Below the pieces are notes generated by a model. That model worked only from the letters and a program-made list of their open reading frames with translations. It was not told where the DNA came from and did not search any database. The position numbers and the translations under genes were made by a program. A stretch of DNA of 64,000 nt from Rapana venosa. Taxonomy: Eukaryota; Mollusca; Gastropoda; Neogastropoda; Muricidae. This document shows positions 52,462-62,640 of the stretch, one piece after another (positions within the stretch are counted from its first letter, which is position 1; every line of letters begins with the position of its first letter). The DNA lies in the NCBI GenBank assembly GCA_028751875.1, contig CM054140.1, positions 47,197,551 through 47,261,550 on the forward strand, given 5' to 3'.

Positions 52462-53612
52462 CTTCATCAACAAGACCTTTACCACGTATTTATCGATTTT
52501 AAGAAGGCATTTGACAGGGTGTGGCATGCAGCTTTGTGGGCAACCATGAATTTGTACAGCATCAATGCAAACCTGATCAGTGTCATCAAACAGCTGTACA
52601 GCGAGGCCACCAGTGCAGTGTACTACAACAACAACATTGGAGAATGGTTTCGAACAACAGTTGAAGTAAGGCAGGGCTGTCTACTCTCACCCACTCTTTT
52701 CAACATCTTCCTTGAGAGAATCATGGCTGATGCACTGGAACATCATGAAGGATCAGTCAGCATTGGTGGCAGAACGATCACAAACCTCCGCTTCGCAGAT
52801 GACATTGATGGAATAGCAGGATCAGAAAAAGAGCTTGCCAGCCTAACAGAACACTTGGATAAGGCCTCAAAAACATACGGCATGGAAATCAGTGCAGAGA
52901 AGACCAAACTGATGACTAATAACACCAACGGCATTAGCACTGATATCAGGGTTAATGACCAGAAGCTGGAAACAGTTCAAAGCTTCAAGTACCTGGGAGC
53001 CATTGTATCCGACCAGGGATCCAAGCCAGAAGTAGTATGCAGGACTGCACAGACAATAACAGCTTTGTCAAAACTAAACACCATCTGGAGAGATAAGAAT
53101 ATCTCACTTATCTCCAAGATCAGACTAATGCGCTCCCTTGTCATATCCATATTTCTGTATGCCTGTGAATCATGGACCCTGACTGCAGATTTGGAGAGAA
53201 GAGTACAGGCAGTGGAGATGAGATGCTTTCGGAGACTCCTTGGCATCTCCTACAAAGACCACATAAGCAACGAAAGCGTGCATAACAGAATCCAGCAAAC
53301 CATTGGACCCTATGAGAACCTTCTAACGATCGTGAAAAAGCGTTAAACTTAAGTGGTATGGGCATGTCACAAGATCCCAAGGAATTACAAAGACAGTTTT
53401 GCAAGGCACTGTCCAAGGAGGAAGAAGAAGAGGCAGACCAAGGAAGAGCTGGGAGGATAACATCAGTGAATGGACAGGCCTAGAACTCAACAAAACCCTG
53501 AGAAAGGCAGAACAGAGAGAGGAATGGAGGGAACTGGTTGCTGAGTCTTTGAGGGTGCCCCCACGGTCGTCAGACTACGGGACAGATAGATAGATAGATA
53601 GATAGATAGATA
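52462..53612 (+). pseudogene. RTE-like LINE reverse transcriptase, 5'-truncated
   Basis: The frame enters the reverse transcriptase at LYHVFIDFKKAFDRVWHAAL (motif A, catalytic Asp). It continues VEVRQGCLLSPTLFNIFLER (motif B), LRFADDIDGIAGSEKEL (motif C, catalytic DD), KTYGMEISAEKTKLM (motif D) and QSFKYLGAIVSDQG (motif E). The thumb/connection follows (LMRSLVISIFLYACESWTLT, MRCFRRLLGIS). The frame stops at 53344-53346. A one-frame shift then gives LKWYGHVTRSQ, GGRRRGRPRKSWEDNISEWT and EQREEWRELVAESLRVPPRS. The endonuclease and fingers are missing through 5' truncation. The 3' end is a (GATA)n tail (53582-53612). Bounded by a 12-bp target-site duplication. Clade call (RTE/RTEX) is from motif style. 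Confidence 0.85.
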
Positions 53613-53660
53613 GGCAGGCGCGCGACCTCTAAGACCATCGATCTACATCACGCAGAGGAA
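53613..53660 (-). mobile_element. SINE family A, minus strand, part 2
   Basis: GGCAGGCGCGCGACCTCTAA, then GACCATCGATC, completes the head of the split copy (compare GCGTTACCTCTAGACCACCG). It begins with the duplicated GGCAGGCGCGCG (53613-53624). Confidence 0.85.
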
Positions 53661-53739
53661 GAAAGGTAAAAATTGTGGCGTCGTGCAGTGGCGACGTACG
53701 TGCGCTGCACTCGGTAAACAGCAGCAGCATCATCTTTAA

Positions 53740-53872
53740 CCATTACACCCAGTGGTGTGTAGGGCAACAACAAAGCGCTTCCACTCTTGCCTATCCTGGG
53801 CCAACCTAGTCACTGATCCCCAAGAGTGCTGCATGGCCTTCATCTCACTTTCTACAGCAGTAGTAGTAAAAT
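53740..53872 (-). pseudogene. LINE C-terminal fragment, minus strand
   Basis: Minus-strand peptide: SEMKAMQHSWGSVTRLAQDR, then QEWKRFVVALHTTGCNG and a stop near 53743. It is the WG.....LAQDR..W..FV..L style of many non-LTR polyprotein ends, a different family from 52462. Confidence 0.65.
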
Positions 53873-53999
53873 CAGGAAGAAATAAATAAATCTCAGGCGA
53901 TTTTTAAAACGCTGCAGAAAGGCAGACTAGAAAAGAATACCGGCACCTGTTTCTGCAGGCTGTTTCTCACACAGGAGACTGCTCAAAAGAAATAATCAT

Positions 54000-54235
54000 T
54001 TTTATTTTTTTGTATATCGAGGCTAATGGAATAAGCACTCGTGTGCTGTTTTTACATCCAATACCCGTGTGTATGCGGTTTTGTAAATAATAATAATAAT
54101 AATAATGTATGGAATTTATATAGCGCTGAATCTTGTAAAGCAACAAATCAAAGCAACAAATTTTGTCATCTGTTCACACCGGCACACAGTGGCCTACTCT
54201 TACGAAAAACGGAACGGGATTTAACGTTCTGCAGT
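54000..54235 (-). mobile_element. SINE family B, minus strand, split by an ATT tail
   Basis: TATCGAGGCTAATGGAATAA, CGTGTGTATGCGGTTTTGTA, then an inserted segment at about 54086-54158, then TTTTGTCATCTGTTCACACC, GGCACACAGTGGCCTACTCT and ACGGGATTTAACG. Confidence 0.85.
54086..54158 (-). mobile_element. L2-like ATT tail inserted in SINE B
   Basis: AATAATAATAATAATGTATG, GAATTTATATAGCGCTGAAT and CTTGTAAAGCAACAAATCAA. About 70 bp, so only the 3' extremity of the element was copied. Confidence 0.85.
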
Positions 54236-54264
54236 GTGTAGACCTTCGAATCTGGGACGGGAGG

Positions 54265-54460
54265 TGGAAGAGGGGGGGGGGGAGGGGTTAGGAGGGAGGG
54301 GGGGGGGGGAGAGAACTAGAGTCACCTTCTACCTCATAACAAAATGGGCTTTAAATTGTACGCTATGTGGGTGGGAAAAGGTCGAGGTCGGGAAGGAGGG
54401 GGTGGGGGGAGAGGATGGGGGGAAGGAGGAGAAAGGCAGGTTGCGGAGTAGACCGGCTTT
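54265..54460. repeat. G-rich low-complexity patches
   Basis: GGGGAGG-type runs at 54265-54312 and 54375-54440. Confidence 0.7.
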
Positions 54461-54889
54461 GTAAAAGGAATTGCGGACATGCATTATTGAATGGCATTCT
54501 TCCATGTTTTCGAATAGGTTTTCCAAGAGATTGTTTGGGTGGGTGGAACCTGATTTGTATCTTGCAGATGAAAGGAAGATGAAAACGCCTTCGCAAAATC
54601 AATAGTCCATCCTGTAACTTTGACCATCTCGTCCTTCGTGACAGGCAATCTGTGACTGTGGGTTTTTGTGGGTTTTTTTACAACCCTGTCCTATTCTTTC
54701 ATCTTGTAGTTTCTTTGATAAAATTTGGTGAATTTATCCCAAAGACTAACGTTGTTAAAGTCGGGTTCCAGAAACTGGATTCGGTAAAGAATTGGGTGGG
54801 GTGGGGGGGTTGCTGTTTGTTTTCCATGCTTATTCTCATTTCTGAAATTAAAAAACAACAACAAACTATTTAAACCAGAGGGGGAATTG
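54461..54889. other. no gene seen
   Basis: Unique-looking sequence without coding support. Confidence 0.5.
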
Positions 54890-55065
54890 GAAGGAGCGGA
54901 ATACTTTGATGGTTGGGGCATGGGACTCGAGGTCAGAGGAGAGCTCGGGTACGGGGTTCGATTCGCGTCTTGCCTATCTTTTGGAGGGATGTTTTCCCCC
55001 CTCTCGAAGGCACCACGGGTTTTGACTTTAATCCCCGCAAAGTCATTCAGGCTGAAGCTAAAATA
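54890..55065 (+). mobile_element. tRNA-like SINE head, unclassified
   Basis: GGAATACTTTGATGGTTGGG (A-box-like), GTACGGGGTTCGATTCGCGT (B box) and GGCACCACGGGTTTTGACTT, then an AAATAAAA tail. Confidence 0.45.
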
Positions 55066-55139
55066 AAACCTTGTGCAGACAGCCTGTGAGTGTGCTCGCT
55101 GTTTGGACATTAAAAACTTTTGTTTCTTTCTTGTTTAGT

Positions 55140-55690
55140 TATAGGTTTCTTCTGCTTCTTCTTCTTCGCATTTTCGCATTCTTCTTCTTTGCATTTTTCG
55201 CATTCTTCTTCTTCTTCGCATTCTTCTTCTTTGCATTCTTCGCATTCTTCTTCTTCTTCTTTGCATTCTTCGCATTCTTCTTCTTTGCATTTTTCTTCTT
55301 TGCATTCTTCGCATTCTTCGCAATCTTCTTCTTCTTCGCATTCTGCTTTTTCTTCGCATTCTCCTCCTCCTTCTTTTTCACATTCTTCTTCTTCGCATTC
55401 TCCTCCTCCTCCTCCCCCTTCTTCTTCTTCATATTCTTTTTCTTCGCATTCTCCTCCTCCTTTTTCTTCTTCTTCTTCTTCGTCTTCTTCACATTCTTCT
55501 TCTTCGCATTCCTCTTCTTCGTATTCTTCTTCTTCGCATTCTTCTTCTTCACATTCTTTTATCTTCGCATTCTCCTCCTCTTTCTTCTTCTTCACATTCT
55601 TTTTCTTCGCATTCTCCTCCTCCATCTTCTTCTTCTTCTTCTTCTTCTTCTTCACATTCTTCTTCTTCGCATTCTTCTTCTTCGTTGTCG
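55140..55690. repeat. pyrimidine minisatellite (TTC)n with CGCATT
   Basis: About 550 bp of TTC repeats interrupted at irregular spacing by TCGCATTC, TTTGCATTC or TCACATTC and by CTCCTCCTCC blocks. Lys/Glu-rich (minus) and Ser/Phe-rich (plus) frames are artefacts of the triplet repeat. Confidence 0.95.
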
Positions 55691-55995
55691 CCGTCGTCGC
55701 CGTCTAACGCCCAGACAGCAACTATTGGATGTTGTCTGTTATATGAGAGAAAATGTGTCACGCTGCCGTTAAACGCCTGGACAAGTCAGGCCGAGCGCAT
55801 CCGAATTCGGCATAAGAGAAAATTGGTATCTTTTAAATCTTTCTGGAAAAAACAACAACAGGAGAATGAATGGACCAAGAAGGCAGAAAATGGACAAGAA
55901 TGAGGTGGTGACAGGAAGAAAAGGAACAAGACAGAAACAAAGAGAGGGATAGAAAAGAGGAAATTTCTAGCACAGAATTTCCAGAATGTAGGGAT
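55691..55995 (+). repeat. dispersed repeat F, best copy
   Basis: AACGCCCAGACAGCAACTAT, GAGAGAAAATGTGTCACGCT, GCCGTTAAACGCCTGGACAA, GCATCCGAATTCGGCATAAG, CTTTTAAATCTTTCTGG and CTAGCACAGAATTTCCAGAA. Other copies: 57868-58020 (plus), 51406-51645 (minus), and 50230-50345 and 56860-57000 (minus, 3' part). Confidence 0.7.
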
Positions 55996-56859
55996 GCTAT
56001 TATATACTGACTGGCTCCCCCGGAACCCCACGGGAGTGGGGGGGGGGGGAGGGGGAGATTTGTAATTTGTTATCTGTGGTGTAGTGTTTAGGTGTATCCG
56101 TTGATATTATCTTGATGAACTTCTGACATACCTCATCAATAACAGTAATGACAGCCACGTTGATCGATAATCACGATGATCCTGATACAATAACGATAAA
56201 GATAATCAGGATCATAACGGACCGTCCACAAGCCAAAGCATACTCTGGGCATTATTAACAAACCTATCCATCTTTCACGGAAGAATACTTCAGAATGGTC
56301 AGCTGGTTGAGATGACGAACATAACTAGCAAACAATAATTATGTACGCCATATAATTCCCGGAGACTGCAAACACTCGAGCAATGGCATATTCCCTACCG
56401 GCGGGGGGAATAAAGTAGACACAGAAATAGGCCTGACTATCGGGGTGGGTTGTCGACACCACTCCATTGATTTTTTTTTTTGGATTTTTTTTTTGGGGGG
56501 GAGAGGGTGGCATGAATGCGCGTGCGATATTGACCACTTGGTATATATTGGAGAGAACGGGGTTACCTTGGCAGCAACAATTAGACTGTACCTATTGTAC
56601 TGTCGGGTCTTGTACTTTGGCGTAGTTACTTGTATTGCGTTGTAAGGTGGTGTACTTTGGCGTGTTTAGTTGTGTCGTGTCGTATTGAGCTGCGCTGTGT
56701 TGTACTGCACTTTACTGTAGTGCACTTTACTGCACTGTACTGTAGTGGGTTTTGACGTACTTCCTGTTTTGTTGGGAACTCAGAATATACCAGAGTGTTA
56801 ACAGTGTAACCTCTCGTACTCAATAATTCTGCCCACGGGCCTGTCAGTATAAATAGTAG
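55996..56859. other. no gene seen; TGTA/ACTGTA-rich patch
   Basis: Unique-looking sequence. 56690-56760 has loose repeats of TTTACTGTAGTGCACTTTAC. Nothing coding. Confidence 0.5.
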
Positions 56860-56997
56860 CGTCCCAACCTTCTGGAAATGTTGTGCTAGGAATTCCCTCT
56901 TTTCTATCCCTCCCTTTGTTTCTGCCTTGTTCTTTTTCTACCTGCCACCTCACCTCCGCCTTGTCTATTTTCTGCCTTCTTGGTCCATTGTAAAAAA
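56860..56997 (-). repeat. dispersed repeat F, 3' part, minus strand
   Basis: CCTTCTGGAAATGTTGTGCT, AGGAATTCCCTCTTTTCTAT and CCCTCCCTTTGTTTCTG. Confidence 0.7.
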
Positions 56998-57293
56998 AGG
57001 TAAAGGTAAAGGAGTCCCATAACCTATAAGGTCGTAGGGGAGCGAGGCGTCAGAGACCTCACTTCTCTAGGGCCAGCATATTGAGGGCGGCGCCCATCTC
57101 CTCTCCCTCGCTGCTTTACCTTCCCTGACCCTAAAGAGGGCAGGTACCCATTTACAGCTGGGGGAACTGGGGGAACTGTACTGAAGCCAAGGCGCGCAAA
57201 CGGTCACCCATCCAACTGGTAACCACGCTCGACGCTGCTTAACTTGGCTGGGGGAAAGCAAGTGCTCCGACCACTGAGCTATCCCGTCCCCGG
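56998..57293 (-). mobile_element. SINE family D (tRNA/5S chimera), full length
   Basis: Minus strand: GGGACGGGATAGCTCAGTGG, then CCAAGTTAAGCAGCGTCGAG, CGTGGTTACCAGTTGGATGG and GTGACCGTTTGCGCGCC (the 5S-like part, 57201-57252). The body follows: CTACCC-type CCCTCTTTAGGGTCAGGGAA, GAGATGGGCGCCGCCCTCAA and TGACGCCTCGCTCCCCTACG. It is the closest to 5S rRNA of the four copies. Confidence 0.85.
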
Positions 57294-57436
57294 TCCATTC
57301 TAGAAAGACTTAAAAGATAACAGTTCTCTTATGCCGTCTTAGTCTAGTCCAGTTGTGAGGTATTTGCGTGTAGGTTCGTTTTCGCTCACCGTGAAGGTAG
57401 CTGCATTCCATCTCAGGGGAAGTCATAATTATAAAA

Positions 57437-57715
57437 AGTAAAATGTGACCCATAACCTATGTGGTCGTAGGGGAGCGAGGCATCAGAGACCTCAACTTCT
57501 CTAGGGGCCAGCATATTAAGGGCGGCGCCCATCTCCTCTCCCTCGCTGCTTTACCTTCCCTGACCCTAACGAGGGCAGGTACCCGTTTACAGCTGGGTGA
57601 ACTGGGGGGGGACTGTACTGAAGCCAAGGCGCGCAAACGGTCATCCATCCAGGTGGTAACCACGCTCGATGCTGCTTAACCTTAGCTTGGGGAAAGCCAG
57701 TGCTCAGTCATAACT
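57437..57715 (-). mobile_element. SINE family D, 5'-truncated copy
   Basis: Minus strand: GGTTAAGCAGCATCGAGCGT, GGTTACCACCTGGATGGATG, ACCGTTTGCGCGCC and the same body and end as the previous copy. The A-box part is missing. Two family D copies lie within 450 bp in the same orientation. Confidence 0.85.
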
Positions 57716-57867
57716 ATAATCGCAATCCATCACGATGTAATATTTTGCTGTTCCGAGTCACCCCCACCCCATGCACTGTAGGTACAGTACATTGAGTACA
57801 GTGAATACATCACCAAACAATACTGCGCAGGAACACAAAAAATGTGGCTATGAATATTTCTTCTTCG

Positions 57868-58020
57868 TCATCGAAAACTCAGACAGCAGCTATTATTGTC
57901 CGTCATTATGAGAGAAAATGCGTTGCGCTGCCGTTAAGCGCCTGACAAATCAGACCCAGCACATCCGACTTCGGCAAGGAAGAGAATCTGTATCTTTTTA
58001 AGTCTTTCTGGAGAGTATTT
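57868..58020 (+). repeat. dispersed repeat F, 5' part
   Basis: AAAACTCAGACAGCAGCTAT, GAGAGAAAATGCGTTGCGCT, GCCGTTAAGCGCCTGACAAA, CACATCCGACTTCGGCAAGG and TTTTTAAGTCTTTCTGGAGA. Confidence 0.75.
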
Positions 58021-58195
58021 AGACACAATCTTTTTTTTTAACACTTTTTATTAACAATTATGTGTTGTTTTTACACAACTGAATAGGACCACAGTGTTAA
58101 CATTTTATACCGTGAAACATCCTTTCTCTTTTATTCAAATTCATGCAGGGGGTTTGTTTGCTTCTTTTCTTTGTGTTTTTTTTTAAAAGAATCTT

Positions 58196-58197
58196 GG

Positions 58198-58245
<48 letters not shown>
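58196..58245. repeat. (GA)n microsatellite
   Basis: GA tract with one GGA interruption. Confidence 0.9.
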
Positions 58246-58250
<5 letters not shown>

Positions 58251-58291
58251 ACATCTACATGATGATATTATATGTGAAAGGAAATACATCT

Positions 58292-58475
58292 ACATAATAA
58301 TAATAATAATGATACTAATAATAGTAATAATAATAATAATATATGGAATAATAATTTTAAAAAACAACAATAATGTATGTAATAATGATGATGCGTCATA
58401 CTAATAATACTAACACTACTACTACTACTACTACCAATAACAACAAAAATAATAACAATAACAGCAACAACAACA
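58292..58475. repeat. AAT, ACT and AAC triplet-rich tract
   Basis: AATAATAAT with ACTACTACT and AACAACAAC sub-blocks, about 180 bp. Confidence 0.85.
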
Positions 58476-58688
58476 CCACACACGAACATATCATAATGTA
58501 CATTATCACCACATACACACAGCCGCTCTATTGATTTTCCCCTTCAGCCCCAACACAAGAGCAGTCTGGTCAGGGTGCCCCCAGAAACGGGGTCAATGAC
58601 AACAGGCACGGGGAAAAACGGGTAGACCTCGTGTAGCCTCGTCATACCCCAATTAGACACCCCTTGCTGGATTGATTCTACACACAAA

Positions 58689-58713
58689 CGCGCGCGCGCG
58701 CGCGCGCGCGCGC
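58689..58713. repeat. (CG)12 tract
   Basis: Twelve consecutive CG dinucleotides preceded by ACACAAA. Confidence 0.95.
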
Positions 58714-58857
58714 CTACGCATGCAAACAATCACAACCGGTGTTGAAGAGGTGAGGTTCGCCTCTCCCTTTCTCCCCAGTCTGATTGGGAAAGTGGACTGA
58801 GCGTCTAGTCCAGCAGATGGACAAAAAAATTGAAGTCTTAGGTTCAATTCTACCCCA

Positions 58858-58921
58858 ACACACACACACTTACTCACACAACACACACACACACACACAC
58901 ACACACTCTCTCTCTTCTCTT

Positions 58922-58974
<53 letters not shown>

Positions 58975-59008
58975 GCTCTTATATATATATAAAATATATA
59001 TATATATC
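58858..59008. repeat. (CA)n, (CT)n and (TA)n compound tract
   Basis: CA repeats, CT repeats and short TA repeats in sequence. Confidence 0.9.
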
Positions 59009-59011
59009 CCT

Positions 59012-59097
59012 AAGGGCGGGAACAGGATGTAAAAAAAGCACATGGGTGCTTATTCATTATCCTCGAAAGAAAAGAATTTGTCATTGTCATTGTCAAC
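59012..59097 (+). mobile_element. SINE family B-like 3' end
   Basis: GGATGTAAAAAAAGCACATG, GGTGCTTATTCATTATCCTC and AAAGAATTTGTCATTGTCAT, as at 24118. Confidence 0.7.
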
Positions 59098-59186
59098 TAC
59101 ACACACACACATACACACACAAACACGTACGCATACACACACGCACGCACGCAGGCACACACACACACCTCTACGCACTCCTCTCT

Positions 59187-59223
<37 letters not shown>

Positions 59224-59256
59224 CACACACTAACACATGAAACACCACACACCACA

Positions 59257-59300
<44 letters not shown>
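59098..59300. repeat. (CA)n-(CT)n-(CA)n compound tract
   Basis: CA repeats, a CT block (59180-59219) and more CA repeats. Confidence 0.9.
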
Positions 59301-59302
<2 letters not shown>

Positions 59303-59512
59303 CTTCGGTGAGACTATAAATCGAGGCCCCGTGTGCCAAACGCACGCAGAAAAACCTTGTGCACACGTTAAAACCTGATCCACTTTTCGAAAGAGTAGGC
59401 TATTGTGTCCTGGTGGGAACAGATCACAAAATGTACAAAGCTGCATGCACACGCGGACTGAATGTATAAAGTGTTCATTCCATTATCCTTGAAAAAAAAG
59501 AATGAAAAGGAA
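59301..59512 (+). mobile_element. SINE family B, 5'-truncated
   Basis: TCCTTCGGTGAGACTATAAA, CACACGTTAAAACCTGATCC and GAAAGAGTAGGCTATTGTGT, ending TTCCATTATCCTTG with an A-rich tail. Confidence 0.85.
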
Positions 59513-59569
59513 AAGAACAGACGCAGAGTGATGATGGGGGGGTATGAGCGGGTGAGTGGTGAGTGAGGG

Positions 59570-61797
59570 GGGGTTTTGAGGGGGGGGGGGGTTTTTTTTT
59601 TCCCCCCCCCTTTTCTTTTTTTTTTTAAAAAAGGGGGGGGGGGGTTTGGGGGTTTCTTTCCCCAATGGAAAAAATTGAATTGGCCTTTCCCCCAAACCCC
59701 AAAAAACCCCCCCCCCCCAAAAACACCCCAAAAAACCCCCCCCCTTTTTTCCCCCTTCCCTTTCCTTTTTTATTTTTTCCCCCTTTTCCCCTCCCTTTTT
59801 TTCCCCCTTTTTTCCCCTTTTTTTTTTTAAATTTTTTTTTAAATTTTTTTTAAGGGGGGGGGGGGGGGGCCTTGGGGCTTTTTACTGGGTTTGGGGTTTT
59901 TTTCCCCCCCCCCCCCGGGGGGGGGGGGGTTAAAGGGAGGCCAAAAATTCCCCCCCCCCTTTTTTTTTTTTTTTTTTTTTCCGCCCCCCAAAAAAAAAAA
60001 ACCCCCCCCCAAAAAACCCCCAAAACCTTTCGGGGGCCCGGGGGCCCCCCCAAAAAAACCCCTTGGAAGTCCGGGGGGGGGGGGGGGGTTTGGCCGGGGG
60101 GGGTTAAAAAGCGATGGGGGGGGGAAAAAAGTCCCTTTTTCCTTTTGGAATGGGAGGGGGAAAGGACGGGGGTGGGGGTTGGGGGGGGGGGGTGGTGGGG
60201 GGGGGGGGGGGGGGGGGGTGGGGGGGGGTGGTGGGGTGGTGGGTGGGTGAGGGGGGGGGGGGGGGGGGGTTTAAAGGGGCCCCGTGTTTTTGGGGGGTAA
60301 AAATTTTTTTAAAATTTTGGGGGGGAAAAAACCCCCCCCCCCCAAAAAAAAAAAAAAACACAAAATTTTTTTTTTTTTAAAAAAAAAAAAACCCCCCCCC
60401 CCCAACCCCAAAAAAACCCACCCCCACACCAAAACCCCTTTAAAAAAAAAAAAAACCCAAACTAAATTTAAATTTACCCCCCCCAAAAACCCAATATACC
60501 AAACAACAACACCACAAAAAAACCCCCAACAACAACACCCCCAAAAAACCCCCCCCAACCCACAAAACAAAATCCCCCCCAAACCCACACCCCACCCACC
60601 AACACAACACCCCCACTTAAACCCAACACCAAAACCCAAAACCACCCCAACACCACACCACCCCTCCCCCACAACCCCACCCACACCAACTAAAAAACAC
60701 AACACAAAAACACAAAAAAACCCAAAACCCAAACCCCAAAAACCCCAAAACCCCCCAACAAAAAAACCACCAAAAAAACCAACAACACAACCAACCAAAA
60801 ACCCAACCCCCCCCCCCCCCCCCCCCCAAACACACACACAAAATCCCCCCCAAAAAAAAAAACCGGATGACCCAAAAAAAACCAACGTGCCCCCCCAAAA
60901 AAAAGGTTGTTGTGGGTGTGGTTTTTGGGGTTGGTTTTTTGGTTTGGGTGGGGGGGGTTTTTTGGGGGGGGGACGTTGGGGGGTGTTGTTTTGTGTGTGT
61001 GGTTTTGGGGATTGTGGGGTTTGTGTTTTGGTGTGGTGGGTGTGTTTTTTGGGGGTTTGGAGGGGGGGGGGGGGGTGGGGTTTGGGTGGGGTGTGTTTGT
61101 GGGGGGGGGGGGTTTTGGTGGGGTGGGTGGGGGGTGTGTGTGTGTGGTTTGTGTGGGGGGGGGGGGGGGGTGGGGGGGAGTTTTGTGGGGGGGGGGGGTG
61201 GGTGGTGGGGGGGTGGGGGGGTGGGGGGGGGGGTGGGTGGTGGGTGGGGGGTGGGGGGGGGGGGGGGGTTGGGGGGGGGAGTGGGGGTGTGGGAGGGGGG
61301 GGTGGTGTGGGGGTGGGGTTTTGGGTGTGGGGGGGGGGGTTTTGTGTGTGGGTTTTTGGGTTTGGGGTGGGTGGGGGGGGGGAGTTTTTGGGGGGGGGTG
61401 GGGGTGTGGGGGGGGTGGGTGTGGGGGGGGTTTTGGGGTTTTGAGGGGGGGGGGGTTGGTTTTTTTGGGGTTTTTGGTGTTTGGTGGTGGGGGGGGGTTT
61501 GGGGGGGGGGGTGTTTGGGGGTTTTTGGGGGGAATTCCCTTTTTTTTTTTTGGGGGTTTTTGGAAAAGGCCCTTTTTTTTTTTGTTTAAATTTTGTTTTT
61601 TATGGTTTTGGGGGGTTTTTGGGTTTTTTGGGGTGTTTTTTTTTGGGTGTTTTTTGTTTGGTTTTTTTTGGGGGGGTTTTTTGGGTGGGTTTTTTTTTTG
61701 GGGTTTTTTTTTTGGTTTTTTTTTTTTTTTTTTTTGGGGGGGGGGTTTTTGTTTTTTTTTGGGGGGGGGGTTTTTTTGTTTTTTTTTTGGTTGTTTT

Positions 61798-61829
<32 letters not shown>

Positions 61830-61887
61830 GGGGGGGTTTGGTTTTGGGGGGGGGGGGTTTTATTTTTGGGGGGGGTTTTCCCGGGGG

Positions 61888-61950
<63 letters not shown>

Positions 61951-62640
61951 TTTTTTTTTTTTTTTTTTTTTTTTGGGGGGGGGGGGGGGTTTTGGGGGGC
62001 CCCCCCCCCTTTTTAAGGGGTTTCTTTTTTATTTTTTGGGGGTTTTTAAGTTGGATTGGGGTTTTTTTTTGGGGGATTTTTTTTTTTTTTTATATTTTTT
62101 TCCCCTTTTTTTTTTTTTTTTTTTAAAAATATTAATTTTTTTTTTTTTTTTTTTTTAAAAATAAAAATTTTTTTTGGGGGCCCCCTTTTTTTTTTTTTGG
62201 GGGGAAACCTTGGGTTTGTTTCCCATTTTCCTTTCCCTCCCCCCCATTTTCCTTCCTTAAAATTTTTTTTCCCCCCCCCCCTTTTTCCTCTTCTCCTTCT
62301 CTTCCTCTCCTCTTTTCCCTCTCTCTCTCCTCCCCCTCTTTCTTTTTTCCCCCCCCTCTCCCCCCCCCCCCCCCCCTCCCCCCCTCCCCCCCCCTCTTCC
62401 CCCCCCCCCCCCCCCCCAATTTTTTTCCTTCTTTCTTCTTTTTTTTTTTCCTTTTAACAAAAAAGGGGGGCCCGGGAGCCCTTTTGGGGGACAAAAATTT
62501 TAAAAACCCCGGGGGGGGTTTTTTTTTTTTTTGGTAAGGGGGGGTTTTTTTTTTTTGTTTTTGTTTTTTTTTTTTTTTTTTTTTTTTTTGGGTTTTTTTT
62601 ATTGTTTTTTTTTTTTAATTTTTGTTTTTTTGGGGGTTCC
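59570..62640. repeat. homopolymer-run region of doubtful base quality
   Basis: Almost every base lies in a run of two or more identical bases. 60310-60900 is nearly A/C only and 60905-62020 nearly G/T only. Poly-T, poly-G and poly-C runs of 10-30 alternate elsewhere. No repeat family, gene or unique anchor is recognisable. The very long Gly/Phe/Val and Pro/Lys/Thr frames are consequences of composition. Confidence 0.85.

Noticed and set aside
55110..55655. Lys/Glu-rich 181-residue minus-strand frame
   Set aside because: A direct translation of the TTC/GAA minisatellite. All frames are open.
57201..57252. A 5S rRNA gene
   Set aside because: Only the internal control region is present, preceded by a tRNA-like start and followed by the SINE D body.
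60284..62494. Very long open frames (up to 386 residues) rich in Gly, Phe, Val or Pro, Lys, Thr
   Set aside because: They follow from A/C-only or G/T-only composition, which excludes stop codons. No domain, codon bias or homologous structure is visible and base quality is doubtful.
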